Of a stretch of DNA of 64,000 nt, positions 30,060-41,432 are shown piece by piece. The DNA comes from Diploptera punctata (lineage: Eukaryota > Arthropoda > Insecta > Blattodea > Blaberidae). The position numbers and the translations under genes are program-made. The notes under the pieces are model-generated. The model was not told where the DNA came from. It saw nothing but the letters and a program-made list of their open reading frames with translations, and searched no databases. The stretch spans positions 62,001 to 126,000 of the forward strand of contig JASPKZ010007548.1 of assembly GCA_030220185.1 (NCBI GenBank), written 5' to 3'. The stretch's first letter is position 1. Every line of letters begins with the position of its first letter.

Positions 30060-32126
30060 AGGAAAGGAAAATATGATTTAATGTACCAGAAGTTAAATGC
30101 TTGGATATGGAAAGAAAAGCAGAAAAACTATGTGGCTGATTGAGGACGAAGAGCATAAAGAAATAACAGACTAACAAGCAATTATGAATGCATGGGAGAA
30201 ATATGTAGAAGAGCTATATGAGACAAGAAATCATCCGGCTAACTTGGATATAGAAAGTGAAGACATATCAGAAGACAAAAAAGGATTTTCAATTCTGAAG
30301 GAAGAAGTTGAACTAGCAATTAAGGAAATGAAAAATGGGAAAGCAACAGGGGTAGATGGAATCCCCATTGAATTGGTTAAATGCTTGGGTGAAGGAAAGA
30401 AGGAAATTCTGCTTTTATGCAACAAGATACATAAAGAAGGTGAATGGCCCGAAGAATTGACTGAGACAGTGTTAATACCAATACTGAATAAAAAATAATG
30501 CTAAGAAATGTAAGGAGTTCAGGACTATCAGCTTGATGTCACACACTGCAAAGATTCTCCTGCAAATACTGAATCGACGTTTACGTTCTACGATGGAAAG
30601 CAAATTGGAAGAACAACAGTTTGGCTTCAGGAAGGGAAAGGGTATGAGAGATGCAACTAGATTGATTCGAACAATACGAGAAAAATATATAGAAAAAGAT
30701 AAAGAAGTTTATGCGGTATTTGTTGACCTGGAAAAGGCCTTTGACAGAGTGAATAGGAATAAACTCATGAGGGTCTTGAAGAAAATTGGCATGAACTGGA
30801 AGGAGAGGAGGCTCATAAGTCATCTTTTTATGAAACAGTGAATAAAAGTTAAGATAGGAGAAGAAATGTCAGAGGGAAAAGAAATTCGAAGGGGGGTACG
30901 GCATGGATGTCCTCTATCACCTACTCTTTTCAACATCTACCTGGAAGACCTAATGAAAAAGTGCTTCAGGAATACAGGAGGCGTAAACATGGGAGGAAGA
31001 AGAATTAAATGCATAAGATTTGCTGATGATATGGCTTCGCTAGCAGAAGATGCAATGACACTGAGGAACATGCTGATGGAGCTAAATGACAAATGCAGAG
31101 GATTATGGAATGAAGATAAGTATAAATAAGACATAGGCCATGATTATAGGAAAGAAACCAAGGAAGATAAACATGAGGATTAAAGATGAGGCCATTGAGC
31201 AAGTGGAGAGCTTCAAATACTTGTGTTGTACTATCAGTAGTAACATGAACTGCAGTCAAAAAGTAAAGCAAAGGATAGCAATAGCCAAAGAAGCTTTTAA
31301 CAAAAAGAAAAGCATTTTCTGGAGACCTTTGGCAAAAGAATTACGGAAGAGGCTAGTGAAGTGCTTTGTGTGGAGTCTAGCATTATATGGTGCAGAGACT
31401 TGGACATTATGATGGAATGAGGAAAAGCGACTGGAAGCTTTTGAGATGTGGATATGGAGAAGGATCCATCCATCTACAGTAATTCTGCCTGAAAGCAGGT
31501 CCTTCATGCAATCATAGCATTTTCATTCTATGCTTGCAGCTTTACTAAGGAATTGTAGGTGTGGTAGCTTCCCGTTGCATTCCACACCGGTGAAGGATAA
31601 TGATAATGATGATGATGGCCATATGATTTCAGGGACTGTTTGGGCCTTAAAAGTTTTCCTGACATTTGTCTTACATGTGAGAAAAAACCCCGATAAAAAC
31701 CTCACCCAGAAAAACTGCCCCGACGGGGGCTCGAACCCGGGCCCGCTGCATGACAAGGCAGCACGCTACCTCGAGACCACAGCGGTGGACATATGGAGAA
31801 GGATAGAATATATAAAATGGACAGACAAAATTAAAAATAAAGATATGCTAAACAGAGCGTGTGAAGGAAGAACAATGCTGGAACTCATAAAGAAGAGGAA
31901 AAGAAATTGGATTGGCCACTGGCTACAAAGAAACTCCCTGCTGATGGATGCCCTAGAAGGAATGGTCAATGGGATGAAAGTTAGAGGCAGAAAAAGACAT
32001 CAGATGATAGACAATATTAAAATAAATGGTTTGTATGCAGATACAAAAAGGAAAGCTGAATTGAGGAAAGAGTGGAGAATGCTGAGTTTGCAGTGAAAGA
32101 CCTGCTCTTGGGCAGAACACTATGAA
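30060..32126 (+). pseudogene. LINE family H reverse transcriptase remnant
   Basis: The order of a non-LTR RT is clear. MKNGKATGVDGIPIELVK and LTETVLIPILNKK come first, then a stop at 30496. QFGFRKGKGMRDATRLIRT and VFVDLEKAFDRVNRNKL follow, with a stop at 30839. Next are RRGVRHGCPLSPTLFNIYLE and IRFADDMASLA, with the catalytic ADD near 31020-31035. A frameshift leads into EQVESFKYLCCTISSNMN and ALYGAETWTL, then a stop. After a SINE at 31465-31790 the frame continues with RKRNWIGHWLQRNSLLMDAL to a stop at 32096. At least three stops and one frameshift make it non-functional. No endonuclease domain is present, so the copy is 5'-truncated. It lies inside R1 copy 2. Confidence 0.92.
31465..31790 (-). 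repeat. tRNA-derived SINE, family 3, in LINE H
   Basis: Full minus-strand copy with a 13-bp duplication ATATGGAGAAGGA on both sides (31452-31464 and 31791-31803). The LINE reading EMWIWRR / RIEYIKW is restored when the insert is ignored. Confidence 0.95.
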
Positions 32127-32155
32127 TGAAAATAATCAATTGCTATAAATGTTTT

Positions 32156-32910
32156 TCATAAGTAACGCCACGAGTGTTTTCCAAATTATCGATAAATTCA
32201 CGACTCACGAAGTGAGGAGTGAATTTATCTAGAGAATTTTTAAATCAGGAGTGGCATTTGTTAGGACTATTCAACAAATTAAATTAAGCTGTTTACTCAC
32301 AAATCATTATTTAACTATAGTTATTTTAAAATATTGATATATTTAATGTAAATGGCGATGTTTGAAAACAAATGAGAAACAATTGGTATGCTTCATTTGC
32401 TTCTTTTGTTCATCACTGCAACCAGATCATATTATTTATTGCCAAATGATCGAAATATTGTAAGAATGCACCCTAGTGGAGAAATCTATAACCAACATTA
32501 TAGGTATTAATTAATTTCTAATGTCCTATAATGTAAATATTTCAATTCTATTTTCTGCAACGTCATTTCCTGGAAAATAATTTGTTTAAGAAAGTGCAAA
32601 CAGTGGTTTCTTTTTTCTGGTATAATCAATTGCTACAAATGTTTTTATATTACTCCCGCATGCGCTATCTGCTGACATTCATGCACTATGTATACAATCT
32701 GGTAGCCATATTTCTTAGAGGGTCAGTCACTGCAAAATAATGCTATGACCTAGTCAGAATGTTAAATAGGATGAGCTTTCTTTAATATGATAAACTTCAG
32801 TTGAGAAATTTGAGTCGAAACATGACTGTGATTGGTTGTAAATCAAAAATCATTGAAATGTGATTGGTCATTGACTCACATTAGGGGCATGAGTTAAGTA
32901 GTCTATTATA
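32156..32910 (+). repeat. Dispersed repeat R1, copy 3
   Basis: Begins CATAAGTAACGCCACGAGTG, immediately after copy 2 ends, so copies 2 and 3 are in direct tandem. It contains the full middle part missing from copy 1 and ends with two ATTGG boxes (CTGTGATTGGTTGTAA, TGTGATTGGTCATTG) before GGGGCATGAGTTAAGTAG. Confidence 0.8.
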
Positions 32911-32950
32911 ACCTACAAGCAGTATTTGCTTACATTTGTGCACTATATAT

Positions 32951-33680
32951 ATGGGTGTCCGGCTTTTGAAATGGACCACACTGAAAACTGAAGATGTTTA
33001 ACTACATAAGAACTAAACCTTAGATGGGTGTCCGGCTTTTGAAACGGACCACACTGAAAACTGAAGATGTTTAACTACATAAGAACTAAACCTTAGATGG
33101 GTGTACGGCTTCGGAAACGGACCACACTGAAAACTGAAGATGTTTAACTACATAAGAACTAAACCTTAGATGGGTGTCCGGCTTTTGAAACGGACCACAC
33201 TGAAAACTGAAGATGTTTAACTACATAAGAACTAAACCTTAGATGGGTGTCCGGCTTTTGAAACGGACCACACTGAAAACTGAAGATGTTTAACTACATA
33301 AGAACTAAACCTTAGATGGGTGTCCGGCTTTTGAAACGGACCACACTGAAAACTGAAGATGTTTAACTACATAAGAACTAAACCTTAGATGGGTGTCCGG
33401 CTTTTGAAACGGACCACACTGAAAACTGAAGATGTTTAACTACATAAGAACTAAACCTTAGATGGGTGTCCGGCTTTTGAAACGGACCACACTGAAAACT
33501 GAAGATGTTTAACTACATAAGAACTAAACCTTAGATGGGTGTCCGGCTTTTGAAACGGACCACACTGAAAACTGAAGGTATTTAACTACATAAGAACTAA
33601 ACCTTGGATTGGTGTACGTCTTCGGAAACGGACCACAGTGAAAATTCTATGTATTTTATTATATAAGACCTAAACCTGTG
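32951..33680 (+). repeat. 73-bp tandem array, about ten units
   Basis: Units start at 32951, 33024, 33097, 33170, 33243, 33316, 33389, 33462, 33535 and 33608, a constant 73-bp period. Each reads ATGGGTGTCCGGCTTTTGAA, then ACGGACCACACTGAAAACTG and ends in AACTACATAAGAACTAAACC. Units 4-8 look identical. Unit 3 and the diverged last unit share a variant GTGTACG.CTTCGGAAACGG. Each unit holds the inverted pair GTCCG/CGGAC around 10 nt. There is no open frame through the array. Confidence 0.95.
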
Positions 33681-33807
33681 ACTCGAACTTATCATTCCTT
33701 GATAATGGCGTGTGGGATCATGCCAAAACGTCGGAATCAGTGGCCAGAGGCCGAAATTGAATCTAAGACGCGGAAAACCCAAGAAAACTTTCATATTCAT
33801 ATATATA

Positions 33808-33905
33808 TAGATAGGTAGATAGATCATCGGTTGATTAATGTCTTCGACATCGTCCGATTCCTAATAGCCAATTTTGTCGGTCTATCCAATCTCCTGGATG
33901 GTTGT
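33808..33905 (-). pseudogene. LINE family D 3' end
   Basis: Minus-strand match to 16430-16500 (GATTGGATAGACCGACAAAA, GGCTATTAGGAATCGGACGA) with a GATCTATCTACCTATC tail. Confidence 0.72.
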
Positions 33906-34970
33906 AAAAGGGAAGATGCTAAGAGGAGAGGATAGAGATCCTCCCCTCACTCACTCCACTAGCAGCTACAGGCAGCTAGTAAAGGGGAAGGTACTACTCT
34001 CTGTTACAAATTACATCAGTCTTCTAAATTATGTTATGAAAATAAAATTATATTGGATTATATACTGAACAATTCGAAAATGTATAATAGTAATATAATA
34101 TATAATAGTTAATTTTAAAACGTATACCTATATATACATTTTTTTTTGTTTCTACTTGTTTAACATTTCCTTTGTATGCATGTTTAAATCCAAGCTTCTA
34201 CTGTGTCTTAATTATGTATACCGAAACTAACATTTATAAATATATATATATATATATATATATACACAGTCAAACGTTTAACTGTGTTTTCCTTATATTT
34301 ATCACACAATAACTAAGCACTAAATATTACTAAAAATAATTCTTATCTAAATATGTTTAAAAAGATATAAAAACCATCTATTAACGCTAAACTAAACACT
34401 TCATTCTACTAAATACAAATTATATATTAACTAAATTTTCAAGACACTTCTAAAGTTCCACCCCACACTTGCTAGAACTAAGAACAGTCTACTGAGAAAG
34501 GACAAATGTTTTTTGTGCTGTTAAGTACAATGTCAGTACTGAACTATACTATTAAAAATAGACGGTCCTCCGCCGGTCTGCCACCCCGCAAATTGCCATA
34601 CTAAAACTGTGTGTTTTGTATTATATAAGTTATAGAAATCTTAATATAAACTCAAAATATAACAAAATAAGTCAGGAATTAAAAACTATATATCATATTT
34701 TTTTATAAAAATCCTCTGAATTTTTTACAAAAATCCTCTGAAAAAAGGATAAATTATAATATTTTAATAATAATAATAAGGATGGACACCTGAGAAAATC
34801 TCTCGTCCTCCAGGTTGGGGGTTGATGCAGGTCAGCTCCCTCCCGTCAGAAAAAAAATGCAATGCTAAAAAACCTAATAGAGATAAGCCGGTCAGATTAA
34901 TATATATATATAATCTGGGAGTCATTTGCATTCTAGGATTCTTATATCTTAATATATATATATATATTGT
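33906..34970. other. AT-rich sequence with microsatellites
   Basis: About 1.06 kb with no supported gene. An (AT)n tract lies at 34236-34263 and shorter ones near 34900 and 34950. A segment at 34775-34870 (GGTTGGGGGTTGATGCAGGT) may be a fragment of an unidentified element. Confidence 0.4.
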
Positions 34971-34974
34971 TATA

Positions 34975-35180
34975 TTCAACATATTTCTTAGAGAGTCAGT
35001 CACTGCAAAATAATGCTCTGGCCTATTCAGAATGTTAAAAAGGAGGAGCTTGATTTGAATGTGATAAAATTAAACTGATAAAATCGAGGTGAAAAATGAC
35101 TGTGATTGGTTGTAATTCAAAATTCATTGAAATGTGATTGGTCATTGACTCCCATTTGGGGCATGAGTTACATGGTCTCT
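34975..35180 (+). repeat. Dispersed repeat R1 fragment, 3' part
   Basis: Matches 32700-32905: CATATTTCTTAGAGAGTCAG, GCAAAATAATGCTCTGGCCT, then two ATTGG boxes and CCCATTTGGGGCATGAGTTA. Confidence 0.8.
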
Positions 35181-35194
35181 CAAAGATCTTTTCT

Positions 35195-36000
35195 AAGTTC
35201 TACAGAATCATAGTGTACATGCTCAACCTTTGCATTCCCAAACATGTTCTTTAAGGAATGGATGTAGACTACACTCTTCATTTCATTAGGTTAGGAAGGG
35301 ACATGCTTACTACAGACCTATATCCATTCCTCAAAAACATATTTGGGAATTTATTGACAGCCTTGATCATAACAGTTTCACAGATAGCTCTTCAATCTTT
35401 CGTCAACGTTACAAGCCTTGTGCATATGCAACGCGATTCTGTAGAACCTAGAAGAAACTATTACAGTGCTTTAAGTATAGCTTTCTTTGGTAACTGTGTG
35501 GAAAGCTTCAATTTAGAGATCAATTTTTGGTATGTACTTACATAGGAAACCTAATCATTAATTAAACTTTTTAAATGAAAAAAGGTTCCTAAGGGTCACT
35601 CAAAATTGTTTTCTGAAGTTGTACAAAATGATACTGAGCATGTGCAAGGCTTTATAAAGTTTCTGATAGTTAACATCACATTACCTGATATGTTAAAACA
35701 ATATGACCAATCTTCGCAATAAATTCCCAAATACTTTTTAAGAAATTGGAAGTACACCAACTTGCCCATTTTTATCTAACTAAATAAATTACATACATAT
35801 CAATCAAAAACTATGAATTCATCTGGTTTACATTAACTTACTCCTTCCCATACTAATAAAATAAAAAGGCATAGTGGGAATTTTTTGTGGAGGTTGGTTA
35901 TATTGGTTTCACAGATAATGTGCTGCTATTGACAATTCCGTAAGCCTCGCGCATTCACACTACTATTCTATAGAACTTCAAATACTCTTCCCATTATTTA
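35195..36000. repeat. Dispersed repeat R2, two degraded copies
   Basis: Recurring blocks TCTACAGAATCATAGTGTAC (reverse), CATTAGGTTAGGAAGGGACA and AACATATTTGGGAATTTATT (forward), then a second set from 35620. Open frames here, for example 35258-35545, are by-products of the repeat and not genes. Confidence 0.6.
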
Positions 36001-36289
36001 AGAATTGTAAATAACATTTTAAGAGGCATTAGTAAATGTTAAAATAATAGGAAATGTTAGTAAAAACAAAACTGTAACCAATAATTTGCCGAAAGTTGAT
36101 TGGAACGATTTACAAATTCAGTGACCTAATCGAACTTCAGCCCATAAAAACTAAAAAAAATTCACCTTAATCTTCAACAATTCAGTGACTTCTTGATATT
36201 AACACAAAATTGGTAGGTAATGATATTAGATTAAAAATTTAAGATTTTAAAAAAAGAACTTAGGCTCAACTGCACTTATACTTATTCTT

Positions 36290-36890
36290 CGTTTTTTCTG
36301 TTTATTGTTGTAAACTATAACTCCTCTTCTGTATTTACTAACATTTTTTAATATTTTAAACTTTTTCAAACAAATTTTATAACATTATTAGACAATTTTC
36401 ACGTATTTATTTAAATATGCAAATCACAATATTATGACACTGTTAGAAAATATTGTGATTGCTAACTGCTATTTTCTCCACAGAGTATATTAGTTAGTCT
36501 ATGATTTTTCTATCGCTGTTTCGGATTATCGCTGGTTGAAACGGCATTAGGAGTGTTATGTAAGTGTACACCCATTTTTAATAAATGTTTGATAATTATA
36601 ATATTATTAATATATTTTTTTAACACAGATTTGGGGATTTATTGCAAAGATTGGTCATTTAAATTTCATAGCGATGTGCTGCCATCTAGCATAAGCTTTT
36701 TGAACTTATGTACGATAACGATAATAATCGAGGATGATAATCGATGTGGTTCTATGGTGGGTTACCTCTGGCTCTATAAACTCTGGCGCATGCGCACGTT
36801 GCTCTATAGGACTTTGAAAAATATTTACATAAGTTAAGTGCATTTTTCCAAAACTTACATTTCTTCATCAATAATGGTTTCGGGATTTCA
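36290..36890 (+). repeat. Dispersed repeat R2, direct copy
   Basis: Shares with the next unit the run from TTTTCAAACAAATTTTATAA through GCAAATCACAATATTATGAC, CTGCTATTTTCTCCACAGAG and GGGGATTTATTGCAAAGATT to CTATAAACTCTGGCGCATGC. It has no Helitron at the position where the next copy has one. Confidence 0.8.
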
Positions 36891-36952
36891 TAATGAACCT
36901 AGGCTATCCTTTAAAAACATAATGAAAGTAATGCCAATGAATTTACAGCACT

Positions 36953-38060
36953 TGATTTTTCCAGTTGTATTGTTGTAAACATGCTCTTCTTTGTATTTAT
37001 AATATTATTTATTATTTAAAACTTTTTCAAACAATTTTTATAACATTATTAGACAATTTTAAAGTGTTTATTTAAAAATGCAAATCACAATATTATGACA
37101 CTGTTAGACAATATTGTGATGCTAACTGCTATTTTCTCCACAGAGTATATTACTTAGTCTATGATTTTTCTATCACTGTTTTGGCTTATCGCTGGTTGGA
37201 TCAGCATTAGGGAGTGATAAGTGAGTGTGCACCCATTTTTAATAAACGTTTGGTAATTTTAATCTTAATATATAAAAATTCTTTTGTCATGTTGTTTGTC
37301 CGCGATGGAATCCTAAACTACTGAACCAATTTTAATAAAATTTTGCACACTGTGTGCAGTTTGATCCAACTTGAGACTTAGGGTAGTTTATAACTAAATT
37401 AATAGTCACATTATTTTTTTATTGCAAATTATTTGTTTATTATTTAACAAAGAGTTATAATTATCTGTGAGTACCATATGATTCTAACAGATGGCGATGT
37501 AATTATCTGTGAGTTCCATACAATTCTAACAGATGGTGGTATAAGGTAATTTGGTAAGGTAATTGGTTTATTATTTAACAAAGTGAGATCCAGATGGCTG
37601 TGCTTTTTATTGCAACCGCGAATTTCAATTGAATTACAAATATTGATTATTTCATAATTTAAGTGTGTTCAGTGTTTATTTTATTTTCAATATTATTAAT
37701 TTTGTGTGTAAGTATTAGTTTTAAATAATCTGGCTGAAAGACAGCAACTTAATTAAAATTTTTAATGTATACCTTAGCCACAGCAATGCGTGGCTGGGAC
37801 TTCTAGTATTAATATATTTTTTAAACATAGATTTGGGGATTTATTGCAAATATTGGTCATTTAAATTTCAGAGTGACGGATAGTAATCGAGGATGATAAT
37901 TGATATGTGGTTCGATTGTGGGTTATCGCTGGCTCTATAAACTCTGGCGCATGTGCACTGCTGTTCTATAGGACTTTGAAAATATTTCACGCTAGTTTAA
38001 GTGGAGTTTTTCCAACAATTCAATTGTTAAATGTTTTAAGAATCATTGCAAAATGTTTAA
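36953..38060 (+). repeat. Repeat R2, left arm of a large palindrome
   Basis: After removal of a Helitron (37263-37806) this arm is about 560 bp. It matches 38310-38840 in inverted orientation almost base for base over long stretches. The spacer between arms is about 250 bp (38061-38309). Confidence 0.85.
37263..37806 (+). mobile_element. Non-autonomous Helitron
   Basis: The 544-bp element begins TC (TCTTAATATATAAAAATTC). It ends in a hairpin AGCCAC/GTGGCT with an 8-nt loop, followed by GGGACTTCTAG, i.e. the Helitron CTRR end. It lies between host A (37262) and T (37807) with no target duplication, as expected for rolling-circle transposons. The empty site GGTAATTTTAATATTAATAT is preserved in the inverted R2 arm at about 38501-38522. 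No Rep/helicase coding remains. Confidence 0.95.
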
Positions 38061-38309
38061 AATACATTGAAATGTTATTAAAACTGGTCTATGGCACCTA
38101 TGAATATTTGATTAGAGAACAAATGACAGCTAGCGTCATGTTGGCCAATGTGATAATGCACATTCTTGCTAGAGCCAATTGCCAACATGTTTACTGATTT
38201 ATAAGGGAATTCTATCCCGGAGTCCACTTAAATTAGTGGGCAAGTTAGGGTGAGAAAATAGGTGAGTCGGTACATCAGATTTGCTTAGTATTCACTAGTT
38301 TGGGTAAAA

Positions 38310-38840
38310 CTGCACTTAAACTAGCGTGAAATATTTTCAAAGTCCTATAGAACAACAGTGCGCATGCGCCAGAGTTTATAGAGCGAACGATAACCCACAA
38401 TCGAACCACATATCGATTATAATCCTCGATTACTATCTGTCACTCTGAAATTTAAAATGACCAATATTTGCAAAAATCCCCCAAATCTAAGTTTAAAAAT
38501 ATATTAATATTAAAATTACCAAACGTTTATTAAAAATGGGTGCACACTCACTTATCACTCCCTAATGCTGATCCAACCAGTGATAACCCAAAAAAGTGAT
38601 AGAAAAATCATAGACTAAGCGATATACTCTGTGGAGAAAATAGCAGTTAGCATCACAATATTGTCTAACAGTGTCATAATATTGTGATTTGCATTTTTAA
38701 ATAAATACTTCAAAATTGTCTAATAATGTTATAGAAATTGTTTGAAAAAGTTTAAAATATTAAATAATGTTAGTAAATACAGAAGAAGAGCTATAGTTTA
38801 CAACAATACAACTGAAAAATCAAGCGCTAGTAGAAGTGTA
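38310..38840 (-). repeat. Repeat R2, right arm of the palindrome
   Basis: Inverted copy of 36953-38010 without the Helitron. It contains GCGCATGCGCCAGAGTTTAT and AAATTACCAAACGTTTATTA. Confidence 0.85.
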
Positions 38841-38849
38841 GTTAAGCCG

Positions 38850-39419
38850 AATTGTTATCCTGAAAAACAGATCTAATCCATAAACTGCCACACATGACTT
38901 CACCAACTTCTTCCACCATTTTCTTACATATAGATCACTATTTGCTTGAATGCAAACTTTTAAAAATAAATAAAACGGGTATGGAAGAGAGCAACATGCG
39001 ACGATATTCTCCAGATAGATCAGTAATCAACTGAAAACTCAACTTTCAAATTTTTGTTGGTGAGATCTTGGCTATTCTTTAGAATGACTTACCATTGATT
39101 TTTCAGTTTATTGTGAATTATAACCCTAGGTTAGAGTAACTGAATTAGGCTAAGTGTGAGTTAGTTACTTAGCTTTTAGGTTCATTACAATTTAAATGTG
39201 TCAAAATACGTAAAAAAACCTGTAATTGTTGTATTGGAGTTAGAAAATATATCGGAAAAGTTAAAGTGGAGAATCCCTGAGATCTCTTTTTGGGAGAACT
39301 ATTCAATTATAAAATATTTTGATTTGTATGCAAATTGCGGTATTTATCTCTCAAGAATGGCAAGATATATTTTTGAAATTGGTGTGACCAACATTCACAA
39401 TTAATTCCAAAACATATTT
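38850..39419. other. Unassigned sequence with a candidate Arpc4 start site
   Basis: No repeat is recognised in most of this stretch. On the minus strand ATG at 39095-39093 is followed directly by GTAAGT, the arrangement expected for a one-codon first Arpc4 coding exon in phase 0. The context before the ATG (AAAATCA) is not a strong initiation context. A second similar site is at 44754. Both are speculative. Confidence 0.2.
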
Positions 39420-39700
39420 TATGAAATTCACTTAATTTTATTAGGTTCCAATGGGACAAGTTAGTATAGACCATATTAGTCTATTAAATAAAATGCCTGT
39501 AATTAATTTTGTTGGATTAGGAAGGGGGAACATGGTGTACATCCACTTCTTATAAACATGTTTGGGAATTTATTGGGAAGTTTGGTCATTCCAATTTCAC
39601 AGATATCTCCTGTCATCTGGTGGAAGTTACATTAAGCATGTGTGCATGCGCACTATGATTCTGTAGAACTTTGAAAAATTCATTGAGAAAGTGAAAAGCA
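39420..39700 (+). repeat. Dispersed repeat R2 copy
   Basis: TTTTGTTGGATTAGGAAGGG, GTTTGGGAATTTATTGGGAA, CCAATTTCACAGATATCTCC and TGTGCATGCGCACTATGATT follow the family order. Confidence 0.75.
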
Positions 39701-40669
39701 AATTCTAAAGTTTTTCCAAAGTATCCCTTAAGTTTTCAGATTCATCATAACCATAAACATTTTAAGCATAGGTTCAGCTGAGCCTGCTTCTATAATGTTC
39801 GATGGTGTTAATTCACATCATTTAGGGGTTAATTGGCTTCTATGTGTTTACAGTTTTATGGGAAATCTAGTAAGTTTAATGAACAGAACAATCTGTCCAA
39901 TCTCTCTGTAACTTTAATTTATTACGTACATGAAAGTACATCGAAACTATAGTCTTCAACAAGTAAAGTATGGAGTAGAATTTGGTTACGTTCTAATTTT
40001 TAACTTTAAGGCTGAACATGACTAAATATTTACCGGGCGAATGTTTAATTATACAAAACAAAGTATTTATCCGAGAATTAACCTCCAAATTAAAATATAG
40101 ATTGCCGCCTATCTGTTAACCAAAACATGCACTCCAATATTTAAAAGCAGCCCCTCCCATGTTTTTTTTAAATATTAGTAACTAACTTTTAATAGTACTT
40201 GGTCTCAACTTACCATATTATTTAAGTATTCTATGTATTTTTCAGTGTAAAATATATAGTATCCGCAAATTAGACAAATGTGACACAAGAACAAAAACTG
40301 AAACAAGCACGAAATATACTACACCCACCATAGAATAGTCCACCATCAATCATACGTTTACAAAGTGACATAGGTCTAATAAGTTTATACAAATTTTTTA
40401 GGTGCGTTCAAAAAAACTCTGCTCTAGACAAAACCACAAATGTGTCGTGCGGGTGTCATATGCTTTTATCGATATATTAATCGATACCACAAGAATGAAG
40501 TCTAACTCAGTGTCGCCAACAAGTGAAAATATGTTGCACCATTTTCCTAGATGTTTTTGATCCATAATTAGAATTATAATTAGCTCATTAACATCTAGGT
40601 GCGAGGAAGGACCTCCTGTTACAGAGTGGCTTACAAGGAATACCTCGGTCCAGCCATTTCCGCGTAATT
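39701..40669. other. Unassigned sequence
   Basis: About 970 bp with no supported gene or recognised repeat. Confidence 0.4.
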
Positions 40670-40680
40670 AACGTGTCTTT

Positions 40681-40947
40681 GTTCACCGCTGTGGTCTCGA
40701 TGTAGCGTGCTGCCTTGTCACGCAGCGGGCCCGATTCGATTCCCGGTCGGGACAGGCTCTTGGGTTTTTTCCTCATCTGTAAAACAAATGTCAGGAAGCT
40801 TTGGGCCCAACGGTCCTCGAAAATCATCCGGCCATCATCAACATCCTTCACCGGTGTGCAAACCAACGGGAAGCTACCACACCCTATGAAAATGCTATGA
40901 TTGCAGTGAAAGACCTGCGCTCGGGCAGAATTACTATGGATAGATGG
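40681..40947 (+). repeat. tRNA-derived SINE, family 3, variant subtype
   Basis: The head GTGGTCTCGATGTAGCGTGC and a shortened body with CAGGCTCTTGGGTTTTTTCC mark the same subtype as 22361-22661. An 11-bp duplication AACGTGTCTTT flanks it (40670-40680 and 40948-40958). Confidence 0.93.
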
Positions 40948-41299
40948 AACGTGTCTTTATTGCATTATGTTGGCATTCTATGCCAGGATTCCACCGACAT
41001 CAGTGGCGGAGCGTCTATGTTAGCACTGTTAGCCTAAAATTAAACTGTTTGATATTTAATTAAAACCAGAGATAACCCACTATAGAGATAACCAGCGCCA
41101 ATGTTATTTTAGTGATGCCTAGACTCCAGATACCTCAAGCGTTGGCAGAAAAAGCTAATCTATTACAGATTACTGTATTATCGACGGAGCAATTTTCGCC
41201 ATCTATCGACTTAAGTGTAATTAATTAGTGTTGATCCCGGTGGCTCAGTCGTCATTTAAGGTGTCAACAATACCACCTCAAATAATTCATAAAAAATAA

Positions 41300-41432
41300 T
41301 AATGAATCAGATTTTACACCTCACCTTATATTTTTGTAAAACTCAGGACCGATTGCAAAGCAATCTCACCTTCCAAACCGGTCCAGACTTTTACAAAAAT
41401 ATGAGGTGAGGTGTAAAATCTGATTCATTTAA
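41300..41432. repeat. Short palindromic element
   Basis: The arms AATGAATCAGATTTTACACC...TATTTTTGTAAAA and their inverted complement are about 60 bp each. They lie around a centre of about 10 nt. They contain CCTCACCT / AGGTGAGG, resembling the ends of the Penelope-like fragments. No coding capacity. Confidence 0.8.

Noticed and set aside
32951..33680. CRISPR-like array
   Set aside because: The 73-bp units are contiguous with no variable spacers, and the context is a eukaryotic nuclear genome. It is a tandem minisatellite.
35258..35545. 95-codon open frame
   Set aside because: It lies within the dispersed repeat R2, and other copies of the repeat do not keep the frame open.
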